NCBI GenBank assembly: GCA_036381835.1
Contig: DASVCA010000102.1
Span: 39,074 to 103,073 of the forward strand
Length of the DNA: 64,000 nucleotides
From: DASULK01 sp036381835
Lineage (GTDB): Bacteria > Actinomycetota > Actinomycetes > Mycobacteriales > Micromonosporaceae
Direction: 5' to 3'
In this document: piece after piece, positions 17,280-24,672 of the stretch
Layout of the letters: each line of letters begins with the position of its first letter
Numbering within the stretch: the first letter of the stretch is position 1
The notes under the pieces: model-generated
What the model saw: the letters and a program-made list of their open reading frames with translations, nothing else
What the model was told of the DNA's origin: nothing
The model's database searches: none
Position numbers and translations under genes: made by a program

Positions 17280-18019
17280 CAGCGTGGATCCGGAGTGTGC
17301 CCGCCGCTGCCCCGGTCGAGGTACCAGCGTGCGGTGCCCCGCAGTCCGTAGGCGCGCAGTCGCCGGGTGGAGTTCTCCACCACCATCGACCGGCAGCGCA
17401 CGACGGCCGCCGTGGTCCGCCGGACCCGGTTGAGGAAGGCCCGGTCGGTGGGGGAGGGGCGTCGAGGCATGCCACCGCAGGCCAGGTAGAGCCGGGCGGT
17501 GACGGCCATGTTGTTGCCGGCGTGCATCCGGTACGGCGTGCGGTACCCGGGGCCGCGGTTCGCCGGACGGAACCGGCCGAACGCCGCTGCCAGGGCCACC
17601 ACGAGTGCGAACCCGGCACGTCCCACCGGGCCGTGCTCATCGCGGCGGGCGACGATCCGCCCGCACGCCATCTCCGCGCCGGCGCTCAGCGCGGCCCGCG
17701 CGGCCGCGACCCAGCCGGGCCTGGGCAGGCAGTCGGCGTCGGTACGGGCGAGCAGTCGAGCCCCGTGGGCGATGGCGTGTCGAAAGCCGCTGTCCACGGC
17801 ACAGCCGACCCCCTTCTCCGGCTCCTCGATGAGCCGGACGGGCATCGGGGCCCGGGCGGCGAAGTCGCGTACCAGCGTCGCGGTCTCGTCGGTGGAGCCG
17901 TTGTCGACCACCAGCAGGGTGAAGTCGAGATCGTGTTGCGCCGCCAGGGCGTCCAGTGTCGCGCCGATCCGTGCCGCCTCGTTGTACGCCGGCACCACCA
18001 CCCACAGCGCCCCGCTCAC
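17279..18019 (-). CDS. glycosyltransferase family 2
   Basis: 246-aa GT-A fold enzyme: VVVPAYNEAARIGATLDAL at the N-terminus, LLVVDNGSTDETAT near 36, the metal/nucleotide-binding TDAD in LLARTDADCLPRPGW near 92, and NNMAVTARLYLACGGMP near 168. No long membrane segments, so it is cytosolic or peripheral. It lies inside the lipid operon, overlapping the OleA-like gene by 4 nt and touching the ligase gene. It may decorate the lipid product with a sugar; donor and acceptor are unknown. Confidence 0.85.
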   Translation of the reverse strand: MSGALWVVVPAYNEAARIGATLDALAAQHDLDFTLLVVDNGSTDETATLVRDFAARAPMPVRLIEEPEKGVGCAVDSGFRHAIAHGARLLARTDADCLPRPGWVAAARAALSAGAEMACGRIVARRDEHGPVGRAGFALVVALAAAFGRFRPANRGPGYRTPYRMHAGNNMAVTARLYLACGGMPRRPSPTDRAFLNRVRRTTAAVVRCRSMVVENSTRRLRAYGLRGTARWYLDRGSGGHTPDPR

Positions 18020-19047
18020 GACTTCTCCCAGACCAGGGTGGTGAGGCTGACGCCGCCACCGAGACCGACGAACAGCACCCGGTCGCCGGCGCGTAGCGCG
18101 GGCGCGATTCGGGCGAGTTGCACGCCGAGGGTGGCACTGGCCATGTTGCCCAGTTCGCTCACCGTGACCACCAGTTTGTCCTTCGGCACACCGGTGACCT
18201 CGATGAATCGCTCGAGATACGGGAGCGTCACCTGGTGAACGAGCACGTGGGCGTAGTCGGGCCAGTCCAGCCCGGTGCGTCGGCGGACGCGATCGAGGAT
18301 GCCCGGCCCGATGCGCTCGAAGACCGCGCGCAGCGCGCGCCCGTCTCCCTGGAAATAGGTGTGCTCGTCGCCACGTGGGTGCCGTGAGCCGCCGCCCGGG
18401 ATACCACCCACCGACCAGTGCTCGGAACGGGTTTCGGTGTCGATGTCCAGTATCCCGCCCGTGCTCACCGGTTCGAGGACGACGGCTGCCCCGGCGTCGC
18501 CGAAGGTGTAACCGGCGAATCCGGCTTTTGCCTCGGCCAGGTCGGACACCTGCCAGCGCAGGGAGCGGGTGGGGGTCTCCCCGGTGACCACGAGCGCCCG
18601 ACGGGCCCGTCCGGCGAGGATGAACGCCCGGGCCGCGTCGATGCCGTTGAGAAAGCTGTTGCAGGCGTTGCTCAGGTCCAGGGCGTGGGCGCGGCTGCCC
18701 AGTTCGGCCTGCACGACGTGCGCGGTCGCGGGTTCGGCCATATCCCGGGTGGCGGAGGCGAACAGCAGCAGGTCGATGTCGTCGGGTTGGCGGCCCGCGG
18801 CGGCGAGCGCCTCCCGGGCGGCACGGACGGCGAGGGTGGAGGCGTACTCGTCCGCTGCCGCCATCCGCCGCCGGTCGATGCCGGTGATCAGGGCGAACAG
18901 CCTGGCCGGCAGGGTGAGGCCGCTGGCCGTCTCGACCCGTTGCTGCAGTTCGGCGGTGCCGAGCACCTGCTCGGGCAGGCTGGCACCGATACCGGTGATG
19001 CCGACGCGGGCGTCGCCCGGGTGACGCGGGGGTGGCGGTGATGTCAT
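18016..19047 (-). CDS. OleA-like 3-oxoacyl-ACP synthase III family enzyme
   Basis: 343-aa thiolase-superfamily condensing enzyme. The Cys-His-Asn triad is complete: Cys129 in DLSNACNSFLNG, His in VLVHQVTLPYLERF and Asn in SELGNMASATLG. The segment SATRDMAEPATA (about 98-109) matches the RD..EP.TA signature I associate with OleA, whose Glu serves as general base for head-to-head acyl-CoA condensation; plain FabH lacks it. The start ATG at 19047 follows GGAAAG; longer frames upstream encode no conserved sequence. It is the first gene of a five-gene operon with GT2, ligase, P450 and SDR, all overlapping by 1-4 nt. Confidence 0.85.
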   Translation of the reverse strand: MTSPPPPRHPGDARVGITGIGASLPEQVLGTAELQQRVETASGLTLPARLFALITGIDRRRMAAADEYASTLAVRAAREALAAAGRQPDDIDLLLFASATRDMAEPATAHVVQAELGSRAHALDLSNACNSFLNGIDAARAFILAGRARRALVVTGETPTRSLRWQVSDLAEAKAGFAGYTFGDAGAAVVLEPVSTGGILDIDTETRSEHWSVGGIPGGGSRHPRGDEHTYFQGDGRALRAVFERIGPGILDRVRRRTGLDWPDYAHVLVHQVTLPYLERFIEVTGVPKDKLVVTVSELGNMASATLGVQLARIAPALRAGDRVLFVGLGGGVSLTTLVWEKS

Positions 19048-19092
19048 GCGCTCGACTTTCCAGGGGGGCTGGCGCCCGTGGTCACTACGCAG

Positions 19093-19118
19093 GTTAGCCC
19101 TGGTCCGGGCTCGGGTAG
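19093..19118 (+). promoter_or_regulatory. possible SigF-type promoter (weak)
   Basis: GTTA (19093-19096), 16 nt, GGGTAG (19113-19118), then 8 nt to the ATG at 19127. The shape and start-codon spacing match the stronger SigF-type promoters at 32-39 kb, but both boxes deviate from consensus. Confidence 0.35.
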
Positions 19119-19126
19119 GCGACGGC

Positions 19127-19393
19127 ATGGCCACGAAGTCGCAGCCCGCACGGGCGCGAGGCACCCACGACCGGCCCTACAGCGCACTCAATCTTCGGCT
19201 GGTGCTCGCGCTGTTCGGCCTGGTGTTCAGCCTGTTGTTCGCGGTTCTGTCCGCGGACGCCGACCTGCCGGTGCTGACCGTGATCTTCATCGCGTTGGCG
19301 GTGGTGGCCGTGATCGACCTGGTGATCGTGCAACGTCGCCGCGGCGCCCGCCGTCGGGAGGAGCCGGGTGCGCGGCCCTCGCTCTTCGAGTGA
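19127..19393 (+). CDS. DUF6343-like small membrane protein
   Basis: 88-aa protein with two predicted membrane helices (LVLALFGLVFSLLFAVLSA and VLTVIFIALAVVAVIDLVIV) separated by a short acidic loop, an Arg-rich stretch (QRRRGARRREE) and a PSLFE tail. The pattern YSALNLRLVLALFG followed by VIDLVIVQRRR resembles the DUF6343 family of streptomycetes. Function unknown. I start at the ATG at 19127, because upstream codons read through the divergent promoter region. The aldehyde dehydrogenase gene begins 11 nt after its stop, so the two are probably cotranscribed. Confidence 0.7.
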   Translation: MATKSQPARARGTHDRPYSALNLRLVLALFGLVFSLLFAVLSADADLPVLTVIFIALAVVAVIDLVIVQRRRGARRREEPGARPSLFE

Positions 19394-19404
19394 CAGGGGT
19401 ACGG

Positions 19405-20820
19405 ATGTCCATCGCTACGATCAACCCGGTCGACGGGCGAGTGGTCCGATCGTTCGGCGAGATGTCGGATCGGCAGATCGACGCGGCCATCGGCGAGTCG
19501 GTCGACGCCTTCGAGAAGACGCGCCGGGCCGATTTCGGTGACCGGGCGCGGTGGACGCGGGCTGCGGCGGACATCCTCGACGCCGAGCGGGACGACATCG
19601 CGCGGATGGTGACGACCGAGATGGGCAAGACCTATCTGGCGGCGAAGGCGGAGGTCGCCAAGTGCGCCGCCGCGTGCCGCTTCTACGCGGACAACGCGCG
19701 GACCTTTCTCGCCGAAGAGCCGCAGGACGCCGCCGCCGTCGGCGCCACCCGGGCCTTCGTCCGGTATCAGCCGCTCGGCCCGGTGTTGGCGGTGATGCCG
19801 TGGAACTTTCCGCTCTGGCAGGTCATCCGGTTTGCGGCGCCGGCGCTGATGGCGGGTAACGTCTGCCTGCTCAAACACGCCTCGAACGTCCCGCAGACGG
19901 CGCTTTTCCTCGCCGAGCTGTTTCGCCGCGCCGGGTATCCGCACGCCGCGTTCCAGACGCTGCTGGTCGGCTCGAGGGCGGTACCGGGAATCGTGTCGGA
20001 TCCGCGGGTGCGGGCGGTGACCCTGACCGGCAGCGAGGGGGCGGGTCGGTCGATCGCCGAGGTCGCCGGCCGCGAGATCAAGAAGACCGTGCTCGAGCTC
20101 GGCGGCAGCGATCCGTTCGTGGTGATGCCCTCCGCGGACATCGTCCGGGCAGCCCGGGTGGCCACCACCTCCCGGTGTCAGAACAACGGTCAGTCCTGCA
20201 TCGCGGCGAAACGGTTCATCGTGCACGCCGACGTCTATGAGGAGTTCGTCGAGGCGTTCGTCGCGCAGATGTCCGCACTACGGGTCGGGGATCCGATGGA
20301 CGAGGGTAACGACGTGGGACCGTTGGCGACCGAACGCGGCCGCGACGTCGTCGACCAGCAGGTGAGCGACGCGGTGGCGAAAGGGGCCCGGCTGCGCTGC
20401 GGTGGGCGGCGCCCGCCCGGTGCCGGGTGGTGGTACCCGCCCACGGTGGTCACCGACCTGACACCGGCGATGCGGATCTGGTCGGAGGAGGTGTTCGGGC
20501 CGGTCGCCGCCGTCTACCGCGTGACGTCCTACCGCGATGCGGTCCGGCTCGCGAACGGCACAGCCTTCGGGTTGGGCGCCAACGCGTGGACCGACGATCC
20601 GGTGGAGCAGGAGCAGTTCGTCGCCGACCTGGACGCGGGCAACGTGTTCATCAACGGGATGACCACCTCGTTTCCCACCCTGCCGTTCGGCGGGGTCAAG
20701 AACTCCGGCTACGGCCGTGAGTTGGCCGCACACGGCATTCGAGAGTTCTGCAACGTCAAGACGGTGTGGGCGGACGACGCCGGCTCTGGGCCGGAGGGAC
20801 CGGCCCGGCACAACGAGTAG
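19405..20820 (+). CDS. NAD(P)-dependent succinate-semialdehyde/aldehyde dehydrogenase
   Basis: 471-aa ALDH-superfamily enzyme. The N-terminal MSIATINPVDGRVVRSF is typical of the succinate-semialdehyde branch. The catalytic Glu lies in LELGGSDPFVV (about 230), the Cys in NNGQSCIAAKRF (about 262), and EEVFGPVAAVYR (about 365) and PFGGVKNSGYGREL (about 433) complete the set. It oxidises an aldehyde to the acid with NAD(P); succinate semialdehyde is the most likely substrate from family resemblance. The ATG follows an AGGGG ribosome site. Long upstream extensions of the frame are not coding. Confidence 0.92.
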   Translation: MSIATINPVDGRVVRSFGEMSDRQIDAAIGESVDAFEKTRRADFGDRARWTRAAADILDAERDDIARMVTTEMGKTYLAAKAEVAKCAAACRFYADNARTFLAEEPQDAAAVGATRAFVRYQPLGPVLAVMPWNFPLWQVIRFAAPALMAGNVCLLKHASNVPQTALFLAELFRRAGYPHAAFQTLLVGSRAVPGIVSDPRVRAVTLTGSEGAGRSIAEVAGREIKKTVLELGGSDPFVVMPSADIVRAARVATTSRCQNNGQSCIAAKRFIVHADVYEEFVEAFVAQMSALRVGDPMDEGNDVGPLATERGRDVVDQQVSDAVAKGARLRCGGRRPPGAGWWYPPTVVTDLTPAMRIWSEEVFGPVAAVYRVTSYRDAVRLANGTAFGLGANAWTDDPVEQEQFVADLDAGNVFINGMTTSFPTLPFGGVKNSGYGRELAAHGIREFCNVKTVWADDAGSGPEGPARHNE

Positions 20821-20869
20821 CTCGGGAAGCGCTGGTGATGACGGTCGTTCCGGTGGCAGGCTTGCGCTC

Positions 20870-21595
20870 ATGACCCTGCAGTTGCACGCCGCGGCGGTGA
20901 CTCATCCCGGTCTGATCCGGAGCGGGAACCAGGATGCGGTGCACGTCGGCCGCTGGCTGGTGGCGGTGGCCGACGGCATGGGCGGGATGGCTGCGGGGGA
21001 CCTGGCCAGCGGTCTGGCCATGGCGGCGATGGTCACCGCCGACGTCGCTCGGTCTGACGAAGAGTTGGTCCCGACGCTTCGCGGGGCGGTGGAGGCGGCG
21101 ACCGCACGCATTCGCGAGGCGGTCGACGAGGACCCGAGCCGCGATGGCATGGGCACCACCTTGACCGCGTTGCTGTGTTCGCACACGGGCCGTACGCTCG
21201 CGCTGGTGCACATCGGGGACTCACGCGCCTATCTGCTGCGCGATGGCGTCCTCGAGCAGGTGACCCGAGACGACACGCTGGTTCAGTTGCTCGTGGAACA
21301 GGGTGCGATAAGCGCGGCGGAGGCCGCCGTGCACCCGCGGCGGGCGGTGGTCACCCAGGCGCTGCAGGGCGGCCCGGTGTCCCCTTTCTTCACCACGTTC
21401 GAGCCCCGTGCCGGCGATCGTTGGCTGTTGTGCAGTGACGGCCTGTCCAACGTGGTGGACGCGAGATCGTTGACCGAGACGCTGCTTGCGGAGCAGGGCC
21501 GACAGGATTGCGCGCACCGCCTGGTGGAGCTCGCGCTGCGGGGTGGTGGGCCGGACAACATCTCGGCGATTGTGGCGGACATCACATCCGAATAG
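20870..21595 (+). CDS. PP2C-family serine/threonine protein phosphatase
   Basis: 241-aa soluble PPM phosphatase with all metal-binding motifs: THPGLIRSGNQDAV (about 10-23), VAVADGMGGMAAGDLAS (about 30-46), DGMGTTLTALL (about 90), LVHIGDSRAYLLRDG (about 110), LLCSDGLSNVV (about 183) and GGGPDNISAIVAD (about 225). It dephosphorylates Ser/Thr residues, possibly opposing a PknB-type kinase that is not in this window. It has no membrane segment. The ATG at 20870 sits 50 nt after the aldehyde dehydrogenase stop, so it may share that transcript. Confidence 0.94.
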   Translation: MTLQLHAAAVTHPGLIRSGNQDAVHVGRWLVAVADGMGGMAAGDLASGLAMAAMVTADVARSDEELVPTLRGAVEAATARIREAVDEDPSRDGMGTTLTALLCSHTGRTLALVHIGDSRAYLLRDGVLEQVTRDDTLVQLLVEQGAISAAEAAVHPRRAVVTQALQGGPVSPFFTTFEPRAGDRWLLCSDGLSNVVDARSLTETLLAEQGRQDCAHRLVELALRGGGPDNISAIVADITSE

Positions 21596-21641
21596 ACCAA
21601 CGCTGTGTGAGCAGTCCATATCGGCCAGTTCGATCTTCCGG

Positions 21642-21663
21642 CCGGTGACCGGGCGGTCACCGG
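21642..21663. terminator. inverted repeat after the PP2C gene
   Basis: CCGGTGACC (21642-21650), a GGGC loop, then GGTCACCGG (21655-21663): a perfect 9-bp stem. It lies 47 nt after the PP2C stop and 44 nt before the promoter of the next gene. There is no T-run. It could be a terminator or an operator. Confidence 0.45.
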
Positions 21664-21706
21664 GTATTGCGTGACTTGATCCAGACCGGCATGCTTCACA
21701 ACGCCA

Positions 21707-21735
21707 TTGACACGTTCAGTCGCGCCACCGTTACG
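21707..21735 (+). promoter_or_regulatory. promoter with consensus -35 before the GPP34 gene
   Basis: A perfect -35 box TTGACA (21707-21712), a 17-nt spacer and a weak -10 box GTTACG (21730-21735). The transcript would start a few bases before the GTG at 21751, favouring that start over the upstream ATG at 21691. Confidence 0.45.
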
Positions 21736-21750
21736 GCACCGAGGTATCCA

Positions 21751-22359
21751 GTGCTACTCGCCGATGAGTTCTTCCTGCTGGCGCATGACGAGATGACCGG
21801 CAAACCGAAGCTGCGTCCAAAAATCGCCGGCATGGGGCTCGCCGCGGCGCTACTCGCGGAACTCGTCCTCGCCAACCGGATCACCGTGCACGGTGGAGCG
21901 TTGTCCGTGCAGGATCGCCGCCCGCCCGCCGACGCCCTCGCCCACACTGTGCTCGATCAGTTGATCGGCGAACCGGAACATCGGGACGTGCGAGTGTGGC
22001 TGGAATACCTGGGCCGGAGCGCACATGAGTCGGTCGGCGAGCGGCTCGCCCGGGCAGGGGTGGTGCGCCGGCAATCCACACGGCGTCTGCTGGCCACCAC
22101 GACCACCTATGTGCCCATCGACATCAACGACGCCGCCTGGCCGACGGCCCGGCTGCGTGCCCTGCTCGACCGAGGCGAGGCGATGAACCTCTCCGACACG
22201 GTGCTGCTCGGTCTCATCGAGGCGACCGGTCTGAGCCGGGCGGTGCTGTCTCGATCCGGCGAGGAGGTTCGCCGGCTCCTGGCGACGCTACCGCCTCCAC
22301 TGATCGAGTTGATCACACAGACCGAGGCCACCGTCGCGGTCGCGCTGACACCCCGATAA
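21751..22359 (+). CDS. GPP34/GOLPH3-like phosphoprotein
   Basis: 202-aa cytosolic protein of the GPP34 (Golgi phosphoprotein 3/VPS74-like) family, abundant in actinobacteria. It begins with the family hallmark LLADEFFLLAHDEMTGKPKL, followed by LGLAAALLAELVLANRI-like helices and a C-terminal set of helices (PLIELITQTEATVAVAL). In eukaryotes this fold binds PI4P and helps retain glycosyltransferases; the bacterial role is unknown. I chose GTG at 21751 because the conserved sequence starts there, GAGG lies 6 nt before it and a promoter ends just upstream; an ATG at 21691 would add 20 residues. Confidence 0.85.
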   Translation: MLLADEFFLLAHDEMTGKPKLRPKIAGMGLAAALLAELVLANRITVHGGALSVQDRRPPADALAHTVLDQLIGEPEHRDVRVWLEYLGRSAHESVGERLARAGVVRRQSTRRLLATTTTYVPIDINDAAWPTARLRALLDRGEAMNLSDTVLLGLIEATGLSRAVLSRSGEEVRRLLATLPPPLIELITQTEATVAVALTPR

Positions 22360-22403
22360 GCGCCATTCAACCAACGAACCGTCCCACCCCTCGGAGGATC
22401 TTC

Positions 22404-23936
22404 GTGTCCGACACCTCTACCGTCCCACGGCCCAGCAACGTCTCGATGGCCCTGGCCCGAGATCGGCTCGGCGTACCGTCGGTGATCTTCTTCGTGCTGT
22501 CGGCCGCCACGCCGCTGACCGTCGTCGCGGGCGTGATGACGACCGGATACGCCGCCACCGGGATCATCGGAATCCCCCTGGCGTTCCTGGTGGTGGGCGC
22601 GGTGCTCATGCTCTTCTCGGTCGGCTACGTCACGATGGCACGGCACATGGCGAACGCCGGAGCGTTCTACGCCTACATCAGTCGCGGCATCGGACGTCCC
22701 GCCGGGGTGGCGGCAGCCTGGATCGCCCTGTGCGCCTACAACGCCCTGCAGGTCGGCCTGTACGGGGTGATCGGAGCGGCCGCGCAGCCGGTCCTCGAGC
22801 AGTGGTTCGGGCTCGAGCTGCAGTGGTGGGTGGTCGCGCTGATCACCTGGGCGCTCGTGGCGATGCTCGGCGTACTCCGCGTCGATGTCAACGGCGGCGT
22901 TCTGGCGGTGCTCCTGGTCGCCGAGGTCGCCATCATTCTGCTCTTCGACGTCGTCGAACTGCTCAACCCGGCCGACGGGCGGCTCACCTTCGACACGCTC
23001 TCGCCGGGCAACCTGTTCGTCCCCGGGATCGGTGCGCTCCTCGTGTTGGCCGTACTCGGGTTCGTGGGCTTCGAGTCCGCGGTCGTCTTCAGTGAGGAGA
23101 GCAAGGATCCCCGCCGGACGGTTCCGCTGGCCACCTACCTGTCGGTCGCCATCGTCATGTGCGTGTACGCGCTGTCCGGCTGGGCGATGAGCGTGGCCAC
23201 CGGCCCGGATCGGATCGTCGCCGCGTCCGCCGAGCAGAGCACCGAACTCATCTTCAATCTGGCCGGGGCGCATCTGGGCAGCACCGTCGTCCACATCGGC
23301 CACGCACTCTTCCTCACCTCGGTGATCGCCGCGATGATCTCGTTCCACAACACCACCGCCCGGTACGCGTTCGCACTCGGACGGGAGCGGGTGCTGCCCG
23401 CGGCCCTCGGCCGGACCTCCGCTCGCAGCGGCGCCCCCTGGGTCGGTTCCGTTACGCAAAGCGCGTTCGGGCTGTTCGTGATCGTCCTGTACGCCTGGGC
23501 CGGATGGGATCCGGTGGTTCAGCTGTTCTACTGGGCCGGCACCGGCGGCGGGCTGGGAGTGCTGCTGCTGATCACGGTGACCGCGATCGCGGTCGTCCTG
23601 TTCTTCGCCCGCCGGCCCTCCGGCGAGAGTCTGTGGCGCCGCCAGATCGCCCCGATGTCGGCAGCCGCGATACTGCTCGTCATCGCCACGCTGGCGCTGA
23701 TGAACATCGCGACCCTGCTCGGCGTCGAGCCGGATCACCCGTTGCGTTGGATCGTGCCGGTGGTGTACCTGGTCGCTGCGGCGCTGGGCGTGGTGTGGGC
23801 GCTGGTGTTGCACCGGACGCGACCGGACGTGTACGCCGCGATCGGACTGGGACCGGAAAGCGTCACGGCTCGGACGGGCGGCGACGTGCCCGGCCCGCGC
23901 GTAGCGCAGGAGGAGAAGGCGGAGGTCGGACGATGA
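22404..23936 (+). CDS. APC-family amino acid/polyamine permease
   Basis: 510-aa integral membrane protein with about 12 hydrophobic helices. Signatures: SVIFFVLSAATPLTVVAGVM near residue 30, GAFYAYISRGIGRPAGVAAAW near 90 and GFESAVVFSEESKDPRRTVP near 220, all typical of APC permeases. It probably imports an amino acid or amine by proton symport; the substrate is not evident. GTG start with a good GGAGG site. The stop overlaps the ATG of the GNAT gene by 4 nt, suggesting that the pair handles an imported amine that is then acetylated (inference). Confidence 0.92.
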   Translation: MSDTSTVPRPSNVSMALARDRLGVPSVIFFVLSAATPLTVVAGVMTTGYAATGIIGIPLAFLVVGAVLMLFSVGYVTMARHMANAGAFYAYISRGIGRPAGVAAAWIALCAYNALQVGLYGVIGAAAQPVLEQWFGLELQWWVVALITWALVAMLGVLRVDVNGGVLAVLLVAEVAIILLFDVVELLNPADGRLTFDTLSPGNLFVPGIGALLVLAVLGFVGFESAVVFSEESKDPRRTVPLATYLSVAIVMCVYALSGWAMSVATGPDRIVAASAEQSTELIFNLAGAHLGSTVVHIGHALFLTSVIAAMISFHNTTARYAFALGRERVLPAALGRTSARSGAPWVGSVTQSAFGLFVIVLYAWAGWDPVVQLFYWAGTGGGLGVLLLITVTAIAVVLFFARRPSGESLWRRQIAPMSAAAILLVIATLALMNIATLLGVEPDHPLRWIVPVVYLVAAALGVVWALVLHRTRPDVYAAIGLGPESVTARTGGDVPGPRVAQEEKAEVGR

Positions 23937-24535
23937 TCGCGCCGCGGACGGTTCGTATCGACAAGGCCGATCCCAGTGAGGCGGCGACGATCGCGGAGCT
24001 GATCGCTACGGCGTTCGAGCCCCTGCCGCCGGTCACCTGGTTGGTTCCCGAACCCGAGCAGCGGCGTCGGGTGCTCGCCGGGAACTTCCGCATCTTCGTC
24101 GACTACGCGTTCGAACATGGCACGGTGGAGGTCGTCGAGGACCGTTCTGGGGTAGCCGTCTGGCTCCCTCGCGACGGGGACGAGTTGCCGCCGCCCGCCG
24201 ACTACGACGACCGGCTGGTGGCGGCGTGCGGCGAATGGAGCGACCGTTTCCGGGTGCTCGACGAGCTGTTCGACGCGAACCATCCCGCCGAGCCGCACCA
24301 CCACCTGGCGTTCCTGGCCGTCATGCCCGACCGTCAGGGCAGCGGGCTGGGCAGCGCGCTGCTGCGGCACTACCACGCCTGGCTCGACGAGCGGGGCGTC
24401 CCCGCCTACCTGGAGGCGAGTTCGGAGCAAAGCCGAGACCTCTATCTCCGCCACGGCTACCGTGCACGGGAGCCGTTCCGGCTGCCGGACGGCACGCCGT
24501 TCTGGCCGATGTGGCGCGCGCCGGACGGCGGTTGA
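23933..24535 (+). CDS. GNAT-family N-acetyltransferase
   Basis: 200-aa acetyltransferase fold. The acetyl-CoA-binding strand-loop-helix reads HLAFLAVMPDRQGSGLGSALL (the Q/RxxGxG/A motif is RQGSGLG) at about residues 124-144, followed by YLEASSEQSRDLYLRHGY, the usual C-terminal signature. The N-terminal DPSEAATIAELIATAF is also family-typical. The substrate is unknown; coupling to the APC permease hints at an amino compound. ATG start in a 4-nt overlap with the permease stop. Confidence 0.9.
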   Translation: MIAPRTVRIDKADPSEAATIAELIATAFEPLPPVTWLVPEPEQRRRVLAGNFRIFVDYAFEHGTVEVVEDRSGVAVWLPRDGDELPPPADYDDRLVAACGEWSDRFRVLDELFDANHPAEPHHHLAFLAVMPDRQGSGLGSALLRHYHAWLDERGVPAYLEASSEQSRDLYLRHGYRAREPFRLPDGTPFWPMWRAPDGG

Positions 24536-24574
24536 TCCGAACCGAGCTGAGTGAACCGGCCCCGGGAACCGGCG

Positions 24575-24592
24575 ATCCGACTACGGTCGGAT
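24575..24592. terminator. small hairpin between convergent genes
   Basis: ATCCGAC (24575-24581), a TACG loop, then GTCGGAT (24586-24592). It lies 39 nt after the GNAT stop, so it is a candidate terminator for the permease-GNAT transcript. No T-run. Confidence 0.45.
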
Positions 24593-24642
24593 GTCAGGGG
24601 TGGTCCGGGTGCGCGCTAGGCGGAGACCGGTTGTCGTGGTGT

Positions 24643-24669
24643 CGGGTCCGGCGGACATGGTCGGACCCG
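24643..24669 (-). terminator. hairpin directly after the Lnt-like gene
   Basis: CGGGTCCG (24643-24650) and CGGACCCG (24662-24669) form an 8-bp stem with an 11-nt loop, starting 3 nt after the stop codon of the minus-strand gene at 24673. Candidate terminator. Confidence 0.45.
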
Positions 24670-24672
24670 GCC

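Noticed and set aside
21667..21750. Start of the GPP34 protein at TTG 21667 or ATG 21691
   Set aside because: The family-conserved sequence begins at GTG 21751, which has a GAGG site, and a TTGACA promoter lies between the upstream candidates and this codon.
22107..23813. A 568-codon minus-strand frame opposite the APC permease
   Set aside because: Composition is His/Asp/Arg-rich without any recognisable fold, while the plus strand codes a clear 12-helix permease.
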